A DNA stretch of 64,000 nt from Azospirillum picis (GCF_017876115.1 NZ_JAGINO010000002.1:461718-525717); one strand, 5' to 3'. Positions 28,806-37,337 are shown, counted from the stretch's first letter. Notes: generated by a model not told the origin, from the sequence alone. Program-made: numbers and translations.

Positions 28806-29945
28806 ATGCCGCAAAGCACCCACATCGAGAGCACCGACACGCACGCCACTCCGAACCTGTTCACGCCGCTCCGCCTCGGCGCCATCGAGCTGCCCAACCG
28901 CATCGTCATGGCGCCGATGACGCGCAGCCGTGCCGGCGACGGCAATTGCCCGACGGCGCTGACCGCCGAATATTATGCGCAGCGCGCCTCCGCCGGCCTG
29001 ATCATCACCGAGGCGACGCAGGTCTGCGACAGCGCCCAGGGCTATCCGCACACCCCGGGCATCCATACCGACGCCCAGACGCTGGCATGGCGTTCGGTGG
29101 CCGAAGCCGTGCACGACGCCGGCGGCCGCATCGTCGCGCAGCTCTGGCATGTCGGCCGCATCTCCCATCCCTGCTTCCAGCCGAACGGCGCCGCTCCTGT
29201 GGCGCCCTCCGCCATCGCGGCGGCCGGCACGCTGTTCACCGGCGCCGGCATGGAGCCCTTTCCGCTGCCCCGCGCGCTGGAGACCGACGAGATCCCGGGG
29301 CTGGTCCGCCACTTCGCCGATGCGGCCAAGCGTGCGGTCTTCGACGCCGGCCTCGACGGCATCGAGATCCACGCGGCGAACGGCTACCTGATCGACCAGT
29401 TCCTGCGCGACCGCACCAACAGGCGCACCGACCGCTACGGCGGCAGCGTGGAAAACCGTTGCCGTTTCCTGCTGGAGATCCTGGAGGCGACGGCCCATGC
29501 GGTCGGCGCCGACCGCATCGGCGTGCGCCTGTCGCCGACCGGCGTGTTCAACGACATGGGCGACAGCGACCCGCTGCCGCATTTCCTGTCGGTCGCCCAG
29601 GCGCTCAATCCCTTCAGCCTTGCCTACCTGCACGTGATCGAGGGGCGGCCGGGACACCACATGGCCCCGCCGGAGGGGGCGCCGCACGTCGCCGAGGCGT
29701 TGCGGGCGGCGTTCAAGGGGCCGTTCATCCTGAACGGCGGCTACGGCCGGGCCGATGCCGACGCCGCGCTGGCCAGCGGCCAGGCCGACGCCGTTAGCTT
29801 CGGCGAGGCGTTCATCTCCAACCCCGACCTGCCGCAGCGCTTCCGCACCGCCGCGCCGCTGGCCGAGCCGGACCGCGCCACCTATTACGGCGGCGCCGCC
29901 AAGGGCTACACCGACTATCCGGCGCTGGAGACCGTGGCGGCCTGA
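28806..29945 (+). CDS. Old Yellow Enzyme family ene-reductase (NemA-like)
   Basis: 379 residues. It is an FMN-dependent NADPH reductase of activated C=C bonds (enones, maleimides, nitro compounds). Family markers are PNRIVMAPMTRSRA, the substrate-binding pair in GIEIHAANGYLIDQFLRD (H-x-x-N type), DRYGGSVENRCRF and the C-terminal FILNGGYGRADADAALASG followed by SFGEAFISNPDLP. It is divergent from a TetR gene whose palindromic operators flank its promoter, a well-known arrangement for electrophile-induced OYEs. An RBS AGGGGCG precedes the ATG, and an intrinsic terminator lies about 85 bases after the stop. Cytoplasmic. Confidence 0.93.
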   Translation: MPQSTHIESTDTHATPNLFTPLRLGAIELPNRIVMAPMTRSRAGDGNCPTALTAEYYAQRASAGLIITEATQVCDSAQGYPHTPGIHTDAQTLAWRSVAEAVHDAGGRIVAQLWHVGRISHPCFQPNGAAPVAPSAIAAAGTLFTGAGMEPFPLPRALETDEIPGLVRHFADAAKRAVFDAGLDGIEIHAANGYLIDQFLRDRTNRRTDRYGGSVENRCRFLLEILEATAHAVGADRIGVRLSPTGVFNDMGDSDPLPHFLSVAQALNPFSLAYLHVIEGRPGHHMAPPEGAPHVAEALRAAFKGPFILNGGYGRADADAALASGQADAVSFGEAFISNPDLPQRFRTAAPLAEPDRATYYGGAAKGYTDYPALETVAA

Positions 29946-30027
29946 CCGGCCCCGCCCCCTCCATCGCCGCATCTCCATCGGCGCGAGAGCGCGTCGTGTG
30001 GGCGTCGTGAGACGCACATCCCCCCTG

Positions 30028-30062
30028 CCCCCGACCGGGTCCGCCCGGCCGGGGGTCTTTTT
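30028..30062 (+). terminator. Intrinsic terminator between the OYE and TPR-like genes
   Basis: A 12-base GC-rich stem (CCCCCGACCGGG with CCCGGCCGGGGG, one mismatch) around a four-base loop, followed by TCTTTTT. It terminates the reductase transcript. Confidence 0.9.
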
Positions 30063-30084
30063 GCGTCCGCGGAGGACGCGAGAC

Positions 30085-30600
30085 CTACCCGGCCGCCGTC
30101 CCGGCCTCGCCGTCCAACCCGCGGGCCAGCGCCGCGATGGTGCCGTAGCCGACCTGGTCGGCCGGGTCGATCTCCGCCATCCTGGCGAGGATCCCGAGGG
30201 CCTTCTCGCGGTTGTGGCGGCGCAGTTCGATGAAGGCCAGCGCCTTCATGGTGAACAGGAAGAAGCGCGCCGGCCCGGCCGCCGACCAGTCGGTGGTCGT
30301 CGCGGTCAGTTGCGACCAGTCGGCGGAAAAGCCGCCCTGGAGCGCTGCCGCGTCCAGCCCGATGCGGGCGACCCTCTCGGCCTCCACCAGCTTCTTCCGG
30401 TTGAAGTAGAACTTGTAGAGCGCATAGAAGACCGGCAGCACCCGCGGCCCCTGGCGATGGGCCTCCCACAGCAGGGCCTCGCAGGCCTCCGGAAGGTCGC
30501 GGGCCTTCACCGCCTCCCGCAGCAACTCGTCGATGTGTTCGGGCACGTCGCCGAAGGCCATGCGGCCGTTCGACATCCTGAGCTCGATCGGCTGGTCCAT
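30085..30600 (-). CDS. Unknown protein divergent from the nif operon, probable TPR-like helical protein
   Basis: 171 residues, mostly helical, no signal peptide. Segments LPEACEALLWEAHRQGPRVL and ALAFIELRRHNREKALGIL have the spacing of helical repeats (TPR-like). I do not recognise a named family, though proteins of this type occur near nif genes in diazotrophs. A sigma-54-like element (30639-30654) and the NifA site at 30717 lie upstream in the right order and spacing, so it is probably induced with nitrogenase. The ATG at 30600 follows AAAGGTGAGG. A role in nitrogenase assembly or protection is inference. Confidence 0.72.
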   Translation of the reverse strand: MDQPIELRMSNGRMAFGDVPEHIDELLREAVKARDLPEACEALLWEAHRQGPRVLPVFYALYKFYFNRKKLVEAERVARIGLDAAALQGGFSADWSQLTATTTDWSAAGPARFFLFTMKALAFIELRRHNREKALGILARMAEIDPADQVGYGTIAALARGLDGEAGTAAG

Positions 30601-30638
30601 CTCGCCTCACCTTTCCGCTGACAGGGTCAACCATCCGA

Positions 30639-30654
30639 CGCACCCGCGAGGCCA
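30639..30654 (-). promoter_or_regulatory. Possible sigma-54 promoter for the divergent TPR-like gene
   Basis: Reading leftward, TGGCCTCGCGGGTGCG keeps the invariant GG-N10-GC of -24/-12 promoters but departs from TGGCAC at two bases. The start of transcription would be about 28 bases before the ATG at 30600. The NifA site is about 70 bases upstream. Moderate support only. Confidence 0.5.
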
Positions 30655-30716
30655 GATGGTAAGCGCGGACAGGGGCGGAAAGACCACAATCCTTTTGTGC
30701 GGCGAAGTGTCGCGGC

Positions 30717-30732
30717 TGTCGCAAAGGCGACA
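30717..30732. promoter_or_regulatory. NifA upstream activator sequence (nif side)
   Basis: TGTCGCAAAGGCGACA matches TGT-N10-ACA exactly and its outer bases are themselves a palindrome. The identical 16 bases occur upstream of fixA. It lies about 108 bases upstream of the iscA/nifU sigma-54 promoter, a normal distance for NifA acting through DNA looping. Confidence 0.9.
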
Positions 30733-30831
30733 CGCGAAAAACCCGACAAAACCATTCGCACAAGAAACTTTGTCAGGATTGCGCCAGCGCACCCTCGCTC
30801 CAACCCATTGATTTCGGTGCATATATTGTCT

Positions 30832-30847
30832 TGGCACACTGCTTGCT
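30832..30847 (+). promoter_or_regulatory. Sigma-54 (-24/-12) promoter of the iscA-nifUSV operon
   Basis: TGGCAC-ACTGC-TTGCT is a perfect match to the RpoN consensus. Transcription should begin near 30858, about 45 bases before the iscA start codon at 30903. The paired NifA site is at 30717-30732. Confidence 0.95.
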
Positions 30848-30902
30848 GATGGTATCGCCAGTTCGGCCGGCACACCGGCAACGCGCTTTGAGGAGGCGGG
30901 AC

Positions 30903-31295
30903 ATGGTGACACTGACGGATGCGGCGGTTTCCACCCTGGAACGGGTCCTGGCGAAGTCCGGCGGCACGGCGGCCGGCCTGCGGATCGCGGTGACCGACGG
31001 CGGCTGCGCCGGCCTGAAGTACCAGATGGGGCTGGAGGCGGCGGCGGCCGACGACGACGCGGTGCTCAGCTTCGGTCCGGTGACCATCTTCGTCGATGCC
31101 AGCAGCCAGCCTTTCCTGAGCGGCGTGGTGGTCGATTTCGTCGAGGGGATCGAGGGTTCGGGCTTCAAGTTCGACAACCCGAATGCGACCAACAGTTGCG
31201 GTTGCGGCAAGTCCTTCTCCGCCGGCGGCGAGGGCGGATCCTGCTCCACCGCCTCGTCGGGTTGCGGCACGTCGGCCCCCCATTCGACGCATTGA
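30903..31295 (+). CDS. iscA: IscA/HesB-type iron-sulfur assembly protein, nif-associated
   Basis: 130 residues from ATG 30903 with GAGGAGG upstream. It is an A-type Fe-S carrier: Cys35 in DGGCAGLKY and the C-terminal pair Cys99/Cys101 in NSCGCGKSF are the three cluster ligands. The tail after residue 101 (GEGGSCSTASSGCGTSAP) is an extra Cys/Ser-rich segment of about 25 residues. It is the first gene behind the sigma-54 promoter and the NifA site, and directly precedes nifU, so it is the nif-specific carrier (often called nif-IscA) rather than the housekeeping copy. Confidence 0.93.
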   Translation: MVTLTDAAVSTLERVLAKSGGTAAGLRIAVTDGGCAGLKYQMGLEAAAADDDAVLSFGPVTIFVDASSQPFLSGVVVDFVEGIEGSGFKFDNPNATNSCGCGKSFSAGGEGGSCSTASSGCGTSAPHSTH

Positions 31296-31369
31296 CCGCC
31301 CCGCCCCGGCCACTCCACCCCAAACGGCTCTTCCCCTAGGCGCGCCCCCCACGGAAAGGCAGCAGCGAC

Positions 31370-32293
31370 ATGTGGAACTACACCGACAAGGTCAAGGAAC
31401 ACTTCTTCAACCCGAAGAACTCCGGTGTCCTGGACAGCGCCAACGCGGTCGGCGAGGTCGGCTCCATCACCTGCGGCGACGCGCTGCGTCTGATGCTGAA
31501 GGTCGATCCCGATACGCAGGTCATCCAGGACGCGAAGTTCCAGACCTTCGGCTGCGGCTCGGCCATCGCCTCCAGCTCGGCCCTGACCGAGATGATCATC
31601 GGCAAGACGGTGGACGAGGCGCTGACGCTGACCAACCGCGACATCGCCGAGTATCTGGGCGGCCTGCCGCCGGAGAAGATGCACTGCTCGGTGATGGGGG
31701 CGGAGGCGCTGCGCGCCGCCATCGCCAACTACAAGGGCGAGGCCTGGGAGGACGACCACGAGGAAGGCGAGCTGGTCTGCAAGTGCTTCGGCGTCGACGC
31801 CGCGATGATCGAGCGCGCGGTGACGGTCAACGGCCTGACCACGCTGGAGGAGGTCACCCACTACACCAAGGCCGGCGGCTCCTGCCAGACCTGCCACGAG
31901 AAGATCGAGGAGGTGCTGGAGCAGGTGCTGGCCAGGACCGGCGCCCTCAAGCCGGCGGCGAAGCATGCGCCCGGCACCGTCGGCCTCGACGCCATCAAGC
32001 CGCTGCAGCCGAAGGCGGAGCCGGCGGCTGCGGCCAGGCTGACCAACGTCCAGCGCATGCAGGCCATCATGACCGCCATCGAGGAGATGCGGCCCCAGAT
32101 CCAGCGCGACGGCGGCGACGTCGAACTGGTCGACATCGACGGCAAGGACATCTACGTGCGCCTGACCGGCGCCTGCTCCGGCTGTTCGCAGTCGGCCGGC
32201 ACGATGATGGGCGTGCAGATGAAGCTGGTCGAGGCGCTCGGCGAGTTCGTGCGGGTCAAGCCCGCCTCGCTGATGCCGGCCCATGCGGTCTGA
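31370..32293 (+). CDS. nifU: NifU Fe-S scaffold protein
   Basis: 307 residues with the full three-domain NifU layout. An IscU-like N-domain has Cys35 ([10 protein letters not shown]), Cys62 ([10 protein letters not shown]) and Cys106 (MHCSVMG). A central [2Fe-2S] ferredoxin-like domain has Cys137, Cys139, Cys172 and Cys175. The C-terminal Nfu domain has Cys269/Cys272 in ACSGCSQS. It assembles clusters with sulfur from NifS and passes them to apo-nitrogenase proteins. It starts 74 bases after iscA. All ligands are intact. Cytoplasmic. Confidence 0.97.
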   Translation: MWNYTDKVKEHFFNPKNSGVLDSANAVGEVGSITCGDALRLMLKVDPDTQVIQDAKFQTFGCGSAIASSSALTEMIIGKTVDEALTLTNRDIAEYLGGLPPEKMHCSVMGAEALRAAIANYKGEAWEDDHEEGELVCKCFGVDAAMIERAVTVNGLTTLEEVTHYTKAGGSCQTCHEKIEEVLEQVLARTGALKPAAKHAPGTVGLDAIKPLQPKAEPAAAARLTNVQRMQAIMTAIEEMRPQIQRDGGDVELVDIDGKDIYVRLTGACSGCSQSAGTMMGVQMKLVEALGEFVRVKPASLMPAHAV

Positions 32294-32306
32294 GGAGGAC
32301 CTCGCG

Positions 32307-33512
32307 ATGAACCAGGGCATCTATCTCGACAACAACGCCACCACCCGCGTCGACCCGGAGGTGCTCCAGGAGATGCTGCCGTTGTTCACCGAGCATTTCG
32401 GCAACGCGTCTTCGATGCACGGCTTCGGCGCCGCGGTGGGCGGCAAGATCGAATGGGCGCGCAAGCAGATCCAGGCCCTGCTGGGTGCCGCCCACGACAG
32501 CGAGATCGTCTTCACCTCCGGTGGCACGGAAAGCGACAACACCGCCGTCCTGTCGGCGCTGGAGGCCTACCCGAAGAAACGCGAGATCGTCACCAGCGTG
32601 GTCGAGCATCCCGGCGTGCTGTCGCTCTGCGAGTACCTGGAGAAGAAGCGCGGCTACACCGTCCACCGCATCCCGGTCGACGGCAGGGGCAACCTCGACA
32701 TGGACGCCTACCGGGCGGCCCTGTCCGACCGGGTCGCCATCGTCTCCATCATGTGGGCCAACAACGAAACCGGGACGATCTTCCCGGTGGAGGAACTGGC
32801 ACGGCTGGCCAAGGCCGCCGGGGCCGTCTTCCACACCGACGCGGTGCAGGCGGTCGGCAAGATCCCGATGAAGCTCGCCGACAGCTCCATCGACATGCTG
32901 TCGCTGTCCGGGCACAAGCTGCACGCTCCCAAGGGCATCGGCGCGCTCTACGTCAAGCGCGGCCTGCGCTTCCGCCCGATGCTGCGCGGCGGCCACCAGG
33001 AGCGCTCGCGCCGCGCCGGCACCGAGAACGCGCCCGGCATCGTCGGGCTGGGGGCCGCCGCCCAACTGGCGCTGCTCCACATGGGCGACGAGAACAGCCG
33101 GGTGCGGGCGCTGCGCGACAAGCTGGAGCGGGCGATCCTGGCGGCGGTGCCCGCCTGCTTCGTCACCGGCAACCCGGACGACCGCCTGCCCAACACCGCC
33201 AACATCGCCTTCGAGTACATCGAGGGCGAGGCGATCCTGCTGCTGCTGAACGAGGCCGGCATCGCCGCGTCCTCCGGCTCCGCCTGCACCTCGGGCTCGC
33301 TGGAGCCCAGCCACGTCATGCGCGCCATGGGCGTGTCCTACACCGCCGCCCACGGGGCAACCCGCTTCTCCCTGTCGCGCGAGACGACCGAGGAGGAGAT
33401 CGACCGGGTCATCGCCGTGGTGCCGGACATCATCGCCAAGCTGCGCAGCCTGTCGCCCTACTGGCAGCAGGACGCGGGCAAGCCCAAAGAGTTCGCGCCC
33501 GTCTATTCGTAA
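32307..33512 (+). CDS. nifS: NifS cysteine desulfurase
   Basis: 401 residues from ATG 32307, with GAGGAGG upstream; this start is 13 bases after the nifU stop codon. NifS is a PLP enzyme that removes sulfur from cysteine and hands it to NifU. The PLP lysine is Lys204 in SGHKLHAPKG, and the catalytic Cys327 lies in SSGSACTSGS. Substrate-binding segments such as LDNNATTRVDPEV and GGTESDNTA are intact. Full length for the family. The in-frame extension to 32283 overlaps nifU and is not needed. Confidence 0.97.
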   Translation: MNQGIYLDNNATTRVDPEVLQEMLPLFTEHFGNASSMHGFGAAVGGKIEWARKQIQALLGAAHDSEIVFTSGGTESDNTAVLSALEAYPKKREIVTSVVEHPGVLSLCEYLEKKRGYTVHRIPVDGRGNLDMDAYRAALSDRVAIVSIMWANNETGTIFPVEELARLAKAAGAVFHTDAVQAVGKIPMKLADSSIDMLSLSGHKLHAPKGIGALYVKRGLRFRPMLRGGHQERSRRAGTENAPGIVGLGAAAQLALLHMGDENSRVRALRDKLERAILAAVPACFVTGNPDDRLPNTANIAFEYIEGEAILLLLNEAGIAASSGSACTSGSLEPSHVMRAMGVSYTAAHGATRFSLSRETTEEEIDRVIAVVPDIIAKLRSLSPYWQQDAGKPKEFAPVYS

Positions 33513-33520
33513 CACCGGAA

Positions 33521-33601
33521 TCGCAGGCCGGGTTCGGGTGCCCGTCCCGGCACCCCGCCCGACGACACCCCGTCGGGGCGGGTCCCCGGCCCGGCCTGCG
33601 A
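33521..33601 (+). other. Structured nifS-nifV intercistronic region
   Basis: A perfect 12-base inverted repeat (TCGCAGGCCGGG at 33521-33532; partner at 33590-33601) encloses an inner GC-rich hairpin near 33553-33582. No T-run follows, so it is not a classic terminator. It may slow exonuclease decay or set the amount of downstream nifV relative to nifUS; this is inference. Confidence 0.7.
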
Positions 33602-33654
33602 CACCCTCGGGGAGCGCCCGCGTGGGGCCGCCCCCTCTCAGGAAGGTGCCCTCC

Positions 33655-34830
33655 ATGCCCTCCCGTACCGTCCTCATCAACGACACCACCCTGCGCGACG
33701 GCGAGCAGACCGCCGGTGTCGCCTTCACGCTCGACGAGAAGATCGCCATCGCCCGCGCGCTCGACGAGGCGGGGGTGCCGGAGCAGGAGATCGGCATCCC
33801 GGCCATGGGCGAGGAGGAGCGCGAGGGCATCCGCGCCGTCGCCGCGCTCGGGCTGAAGGGGCGCCTGATGGTGTGGTGCCGCATGCACGACGCCGATCTC
33901 AAGGCGGCGCTGTCCTGCGGGGTCGGCTTCGTCAACCTGTCGATGCCGGTGTCCGACATCCACATCACCAAAAAGCTGAAGCGCAGCCGCGCCTGGGCGC
34001 TGGCCGAGATTGGGCGCATGGTCCGCCGGGCCCGCGACCACGGGCTGGAGGTCAGCGTCGGCGGCGAGGATTCCTCCCGCGCCGACACGGATTTCCTAGT
34101 CGCCGCCGCCACCGCGGCGCAGGCCGCCGGCGCCCGCCGCTTCCGCTTCGCCGACACGCTCGGCGTGCTCGACCCCTTCCAGACGCGCGCCTGCATCGAG
34201 CGGCTCCGACGGGCCACGGACCTAGAGATCGAGATCCACGCCCACGACGACCTCGGCCTCGCCAACGCCAACTCGCTGGCCGCCGTGCTGGGCGGCGCGA
34301 CCCACGTCAACACCACGGTGAACGGGCTGGGCGAGCGCGCCGGCAACGCCCCGCTGGAGGAGGTGGTGGTGTCGCTCAAGCACCTCTACCACATCGACAG
34401 CGGGGTGCGGACGCAGTCGCTGGGGATCATCTCCGATCTGGTCGAGCGGGCGTCGAACCGCCCGGTCGCCGTCAACAAGTCGATCGTCGGCGCCGCCGTC
34501 TTCACGCACGAGGCCGGCATCCATGTCGACGGGCTGCTGCGCGACCGCGCCACCTACCAGACTTTCGACCCGGCCGAGGTCGGGCGCGAGCACCGCATCG
34601 TGCTGGGCAAGCATTCCGGCACCGCGGCGGTGAAGCTGGCCTATGAACGGCTGGGCATCGCCTGCGACGACGCGGCGGCGCATCTGGTGCTGCCGCGCGT
34701 CCGGTCGCTCGCCACCCGGGCCAAGCGGCCACCGACGGCCGACGAGTTGCGCGCCTTCCTGGAGGCCGCGGCCAGCGTGGCGGCCTCTGCGGCGGCCTCT
34801 GCGGCGGCCACCACGCTGGCCACCGCGTGA
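33655..34830 (+). CDS. nifV: Homocitrate synthase NifV
   Basis: 391 residues from ATG 33655, with AGGAAGG upstream. NifV condenses acetyl-CoA with 2-oxoglutarate to make R-homocitrate, the organic ligand of FeMo-co. The first catalytic motif is [18 protein letters not shown], the metal-binding segment [18 protein letters not shown] and the [14 protein letters not shown] segment is intact. The C-terminal ~30 residues are an Ala/Ser-rich tail ([19 protein letters not shown]) not needed for catalysis. The stop overlaps an alternative cysE GTG by four bases. Confidence 0.95.
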   Translation: MPSRTVLINDTTLRDGEQTAGVAFTLDEKIAIARALDEAGVPEQEIGIPAMGEEEREGIRAVAALGLKGRLMVWCRMHDADLKAALSCGVGFVNLSMPVSDIHITKKLKRSRAWALAEIGRMVRRARDHGLEVSVGGEDSSRADTDFLVAAATAAQAAGARRFRFADTLGVLDPFQTRACIERLRRATDLEIEIHAHDDLGLANANSLAAVLGGATHVNTTVNGLGERAGNAPLEEVVVSLKHLYHIDSGVRTQSLGIISDLVERASNRPVAVNKSIVGAAVFTHEAGIHVDGLLRDRATYQTFDPAEVGREHRIVLGKHSGTAAVKLAYERLGIACDDAAAHLVLPRVRSLATRAKRPPTADELRAFLEAAASVAASAAASAAATTLATA

Positions 34831-34874
34831 CCCCGCCCGCACCGCCAATGAACCCGGACCAGGAGGGCGCAGGC

Positions 34875-35762
34875 ATGGCAGCGATCGACACCGACCCGGT
34901 GGACCGGGGCACGTCGGAACGGCCCGGCATTGCCGCCCTGCTGCGCGAGGATGTCCGCTGCGTCTTCGACCGCGATCCGGCGGCCCGCGGCCTGTGGGAC
35001 GTGCTGACCTGCTATCCCGGAATCCATGCGCTGATGATGCACCGCATCGCCAATGCGGCGTGGCGGCGCGGGGTGCGCTGGCCGGCGCGCTTCCTGTCCT
35101 ATGTCGCCAGGGCGGTGACCAACATCGACATCCATCCCGGCGCCAGCATCGGCCGCCGCTTCTTCATCGATCATGGCGCCGGCGTGGTGATCGGCGAAAC
35201 CGCGGAGATCGGCAACGACGTGACGCTGTATCACGGGGTCACGCTGGGGGGCACCTCCTGGACCAAGGGCAAGCGGCACCCGACGCTGGCGGACGGGGTG
35301 CTGGTCGGGGCCGGCGCCAAGATCCTCGGCCCGATCACCGTCGGGTGCAACGCGCGTGTCGGCGCCAACTCCGTGGTGACCAAGCCGGTGCCGGCCGGCA
35401 TGACCGTGGTCGGGATCCCCGGCCGCGTGGTGCGGCCCGACACCCAGCGCCACCTCTCCGAGCACGGCATCGACCTGGAACATCACCTGATGCCCGATCC
35501 GGTCGGCAAGGCCATCGCCTGCCTGATCGATCACATCAACCGCATCGAGGCCCGGCTCGACGCCCGTCCAGTTCCGGTCCCGGTCCCACTCCAAGCCCCG
35601 GTCCCCATCGGCGGCTTGTCACAATTCAACAACAAAAATATCAGTGATCCCGAGTTTCGGCTGAGCGATATAGGTCTGCACGGTGTCGCCTGCGAATCCT
35701 GCGGCAACATCTGCGACCAGGAGGGCCGCGGCCCCACTCCGTCCACCCAGCAGCACGCGTGA
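34875..35762 (+). CDS. cysE: Serine O-acetyltransferase, nif-linked
   Basis: 295 residues from ATG 34875, chosen because AGGAGGGC precedes it closely; a GTG at 34827 and an ATG at 34848 are alternatives. CysE makes O-acetylserine, the precursor of the cysteine that NifS uses. The left-handed beta-helix shows hexapeptide repeats ([20 protein letters not shown], then [15 protein letters not shown]) and the active-site loop [14 protein letters not shown]. After residue about 230 comes a ~55-residue tail in an AT-rich stretch, with a C-x-x-C (CESC). Nif-specific cysE copies are known in Azospirillum and Azotobacter. Confidence 0.93.
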   Translation: MAAIDTDPVDRGTSERPGIAALLREDVRCVFDRDPAARGLWDVLTCYPGIHALMMHRIANAAWRRGVRWPARFLSYVARAVTNIDIHPGASIGRRFFIDHGAGVVIGETAEIGNDVTLYHGVTLGGTSWTKGKRHPTLADGVLVGAGAKILGPITVGCNARVGANSVVTKPVPAGMTVVGIPGRVVRPDTQRHLSEHGIDLEHHLMPDPVGKAIACLIDHINRIEARLDARPVPVPVPLQAPVPIGGLSQFNNKNISDPEFRLSDIGLHGVACESCGNICDQEGRGPTPSTQQHA

Positions 35763-35775
35763 GGAGCCTTTCGCG

Positions 35776-36111
35776 ATGAGCGATTTCACCGAAGACCTCG
35801 ACGACCTGGAAACCGCGGAAGACTTCCTGCGCTTCTTCCACGTCACCTACGACCAGCGGGTGGTGAACGTGAACCGGCTGCACATCCTCCAGCGCTTCCA
35901 CGACTATCTCTCCGCCGACAGCGGGATGGAGGGCCTGGACGGCGAGGGGATGTCGACGCGCTACCGCATCCACCTGGAACGGGCCTACCTGGACTTCGTC
36001 ACCTCCAGCGCCATCGCCGAAAAGACCTTCAAGGTCCACAAGGAGGAAGCGCGCAAGATGGCCGACCGCTTCGTTCCGCTGGACAGCCTGCTGGGCTCCC
36101 CTGTCGCCTGA
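35776..36111 (+). CDS. nifW: Nitrogenase-stabilising protein NifW
   Basis: 111 residues from ATG 35776, with GAGGAG upstream. NifW associates with the MoFe protein and protects it from oxygen or helps late maturation. The family core is intact: LETAEDFLRFFHVTYDQRVV, NVNRLHILQRFHDYL and the C-terminal FKVHKEEARKMADRFVPLDS. It lies 13 bases after cysE, so it is the last gene of the iscA-nifUSV-cysE-nifW unit. A hairpin at 36194-36237 ends this transcription unit. Confidence 0.94.
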   Translation: MSDFTEDLDDLETAEDFLRFFHVTYDQRVVNVNRLHILQRFHDYLSADSGMEGLDGEGMSTRYRIHLERAYLDFVTSSAIAEKTFKVHKEEARKMADRFVPLDSLLGSPVA

Positions 36112-36193
36112 GCGCCGCCCGCCGCCTCACGGCGGCGGATGACGGGCGCGGGACGCCGGGCACGGGCGGAGAAGGCGGCGGGACCAAGCGGAA

Positions 36194-36237
36194 GGGGCGC
36201 CGGCAAGCCGACACCAGACCGGCGGGCGCCCCGTTTC
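36194..36237 (+). terminator. Likely terminator of the nif unit
   Basis: GGGGCGCCGG and a complementary CCGGCGGGCGCCCC (one bulge) form a GC-rich stem followed by GTTT. It is weaker than a classic terminator because the T-run is short. It lies between convergent nifW and the next minus-strand gene. Confidence 0.6.
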
Positions 36238-36284
36238 CCGCTATGCCGGCAGACGCCTCGACCGGCGGGCCGGCGGGGCCGCGG

Positions 36285-36587
36285 TCAGTGGATCTTCCGC
36301 TCGTTCACGCCGCCGTCGCGGCGATAGACATGGACGTGGTAGGCGGCCATCGGATTCTCGTCGAGATAGCGCAGCAGTTCCTGCTCCTTGCGCGGCGTGG
36401 CGTCGCGGATCAGCACCTGCCAGGCCGGCTCCATCGTCGCCCGCATGGTCTCGTCATGGGGGAGCATGATGAAGCCGGCCCATTCCGGGTCGAAATCCGC
36501 CAGATAGCTCTTGGCATAATGCTTCATCATCGTGGCGTCGTTGACGTTGACGCTTTCCATGTTCTCGAAGCAGACACGCAGGTCCAT
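36285..36587 (-). CDS. Unknown 100-aa protein between nifW and fix
   Basis: 100 residues from ATG 36587 with GAGGAGACC upstream. Sequence markers are MDLRVCFENMESVNVNDA, SYLADFDPEWAGFIMLPHDE and a C-terminal YHVHVYRRDGGVNERKIH. It has two Trp and no membrane segment. I do not recognise a family. The good Shine-Dalgarno and low antisense overlap make it a real gene. It converges on nifW. No sigma-54 promoter or NifA site was found upstream, so nitrogen control is not shown. Confidence 0.7.
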   Translation of the reverse strand: MDLRVCFENMESVNVNDATMMKHYAKSYLADFDPEWAGFIMLPHDETMRATMEPAWQVLIRDATPRKEQELLRYLDENPMAAYHVHVYRRDGGVNERKIH

Positions 36588-36905
36588 CGCCGGTCTCCTC
36601 ACGAAAAGTGGCGCGACCCCGCCGCCCCGGAATGCTCGGCACGGGGGACGGGACCGCGGCGTTCACACCTGAAAAACAGCCATGAGCCAGAGATGGTGCG
36701 GTCGCCCTCGCGAAAACAAGGGCCGGGTCCCGCACGTAAAAGGCACCACGGCCCGTGGAATGGCGTCAGCCATGTCCGGCGGCACGACGATGGTCATGAC
36801 CCATGTGTGGAATGCAGACCGCACCATTGGTTATAAACCGACATTTTTGGGGTTCGTCCAGGCGACCGCTTCTGTAAAATCGCTGTGACAGCTACCGCCG
36901 GACCC
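36588..36905. other. Intergenic region with no gene
   Basis: 318 bases between the unknown 100-residue gene and the response regulator, which are divergent. Locally AT-rich stretches (TTGGTTATAAACCGACATTT around 36828-36847 and CTTCTGTAAAATCG around 36870) look like promoter sequence for the response regulator. No NifA site, sigma-54 element or RNA gene was seen. Confidence 0.5.
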
Positions 36906-37316
36906 ATGAAGAACGACTCCGCGCCTTCCGCGAACCAGCCGCTTCGCATCCTGATCGTCGAAGATGAAAGCCTTGCCGCCATGGCCCTGGAAGAGGTGCT
37001 GGGCATGCTGGGCTTCACCGTCGTCGGCACTGAGGACAACGCCGCCGATGCGATCGAGGCGGCCGAACGGCTGCGCCCGGACGTCATCATGATGGACATC
37101 CGCCTGCGCGGCCAGCGCGACGGCATCGACGCCGCGGCGGCCATTCGCAGCCGGACCGGCATCCGCTGCATCTTCACCTCCGCCTTCGGCGACCCGGAGA
37201 CGCGCCACCGCGCCGCCGACTGCCACCCTCTCGCCTTCGTCCGCAAACCCTATGTCCCGGCGGAGCTGCAGCGCGCGCTGGACCAGGCTGCGGCGATGTC
37301 GAAGACGGACGAATGA
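36906..37316 (+). CDS. Single-domain response regulator (CheY-like)
   Basis: 136 residues from ATG 36906; an in-frame GTG at 36885 would add seven residues. It is a lone receiver domain without an output domain: LRILIVEDESLAAMALEEVL has the acidic pocket, VIMMDIRLRGQRDGIDAAAA contains the phospho-Asp, and the conserved Lys is in FVRKPYVPAEL. The RLRGxxDGIDAA pattern is common in regulators paired with HWE or PdtaS-like kinases. It sits between nif and fix genes; no kinase gene is adjacent, but a hybrid kinase lies 4 kb away beyond fixA. The output is unknown. Confidence 0.88.
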   Translation: MKNDSAPSANQPLRILIVEDESLAAMALEEVLGMLGFTVVGTEDNAADAIEAAERLRPDVIMMDIRLRGQRDGIDAAAAIRSRTGIRCIFTSAFGDPETRHRAADCHPLAFVRKPYVPAELQRALDQAAAMSKTDE

Positions 37317-37337
37317 CCACCCTGCCCTGAAGACGGG

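Noticed and set aside
28662..30017. In-frame upstream extension of the TetR gene
   Set aside because: It runs antisense through the Old Yellow Enzyme gene and across the operators; the HTH begins soon after ATG 28661.
34827..34874. GTG 34827 as the cysE start
   Set aside because: It gives a GTGA overlap with nifV, but the strong AGGAGGGC before ATG 34875 fits better. It is still possible.
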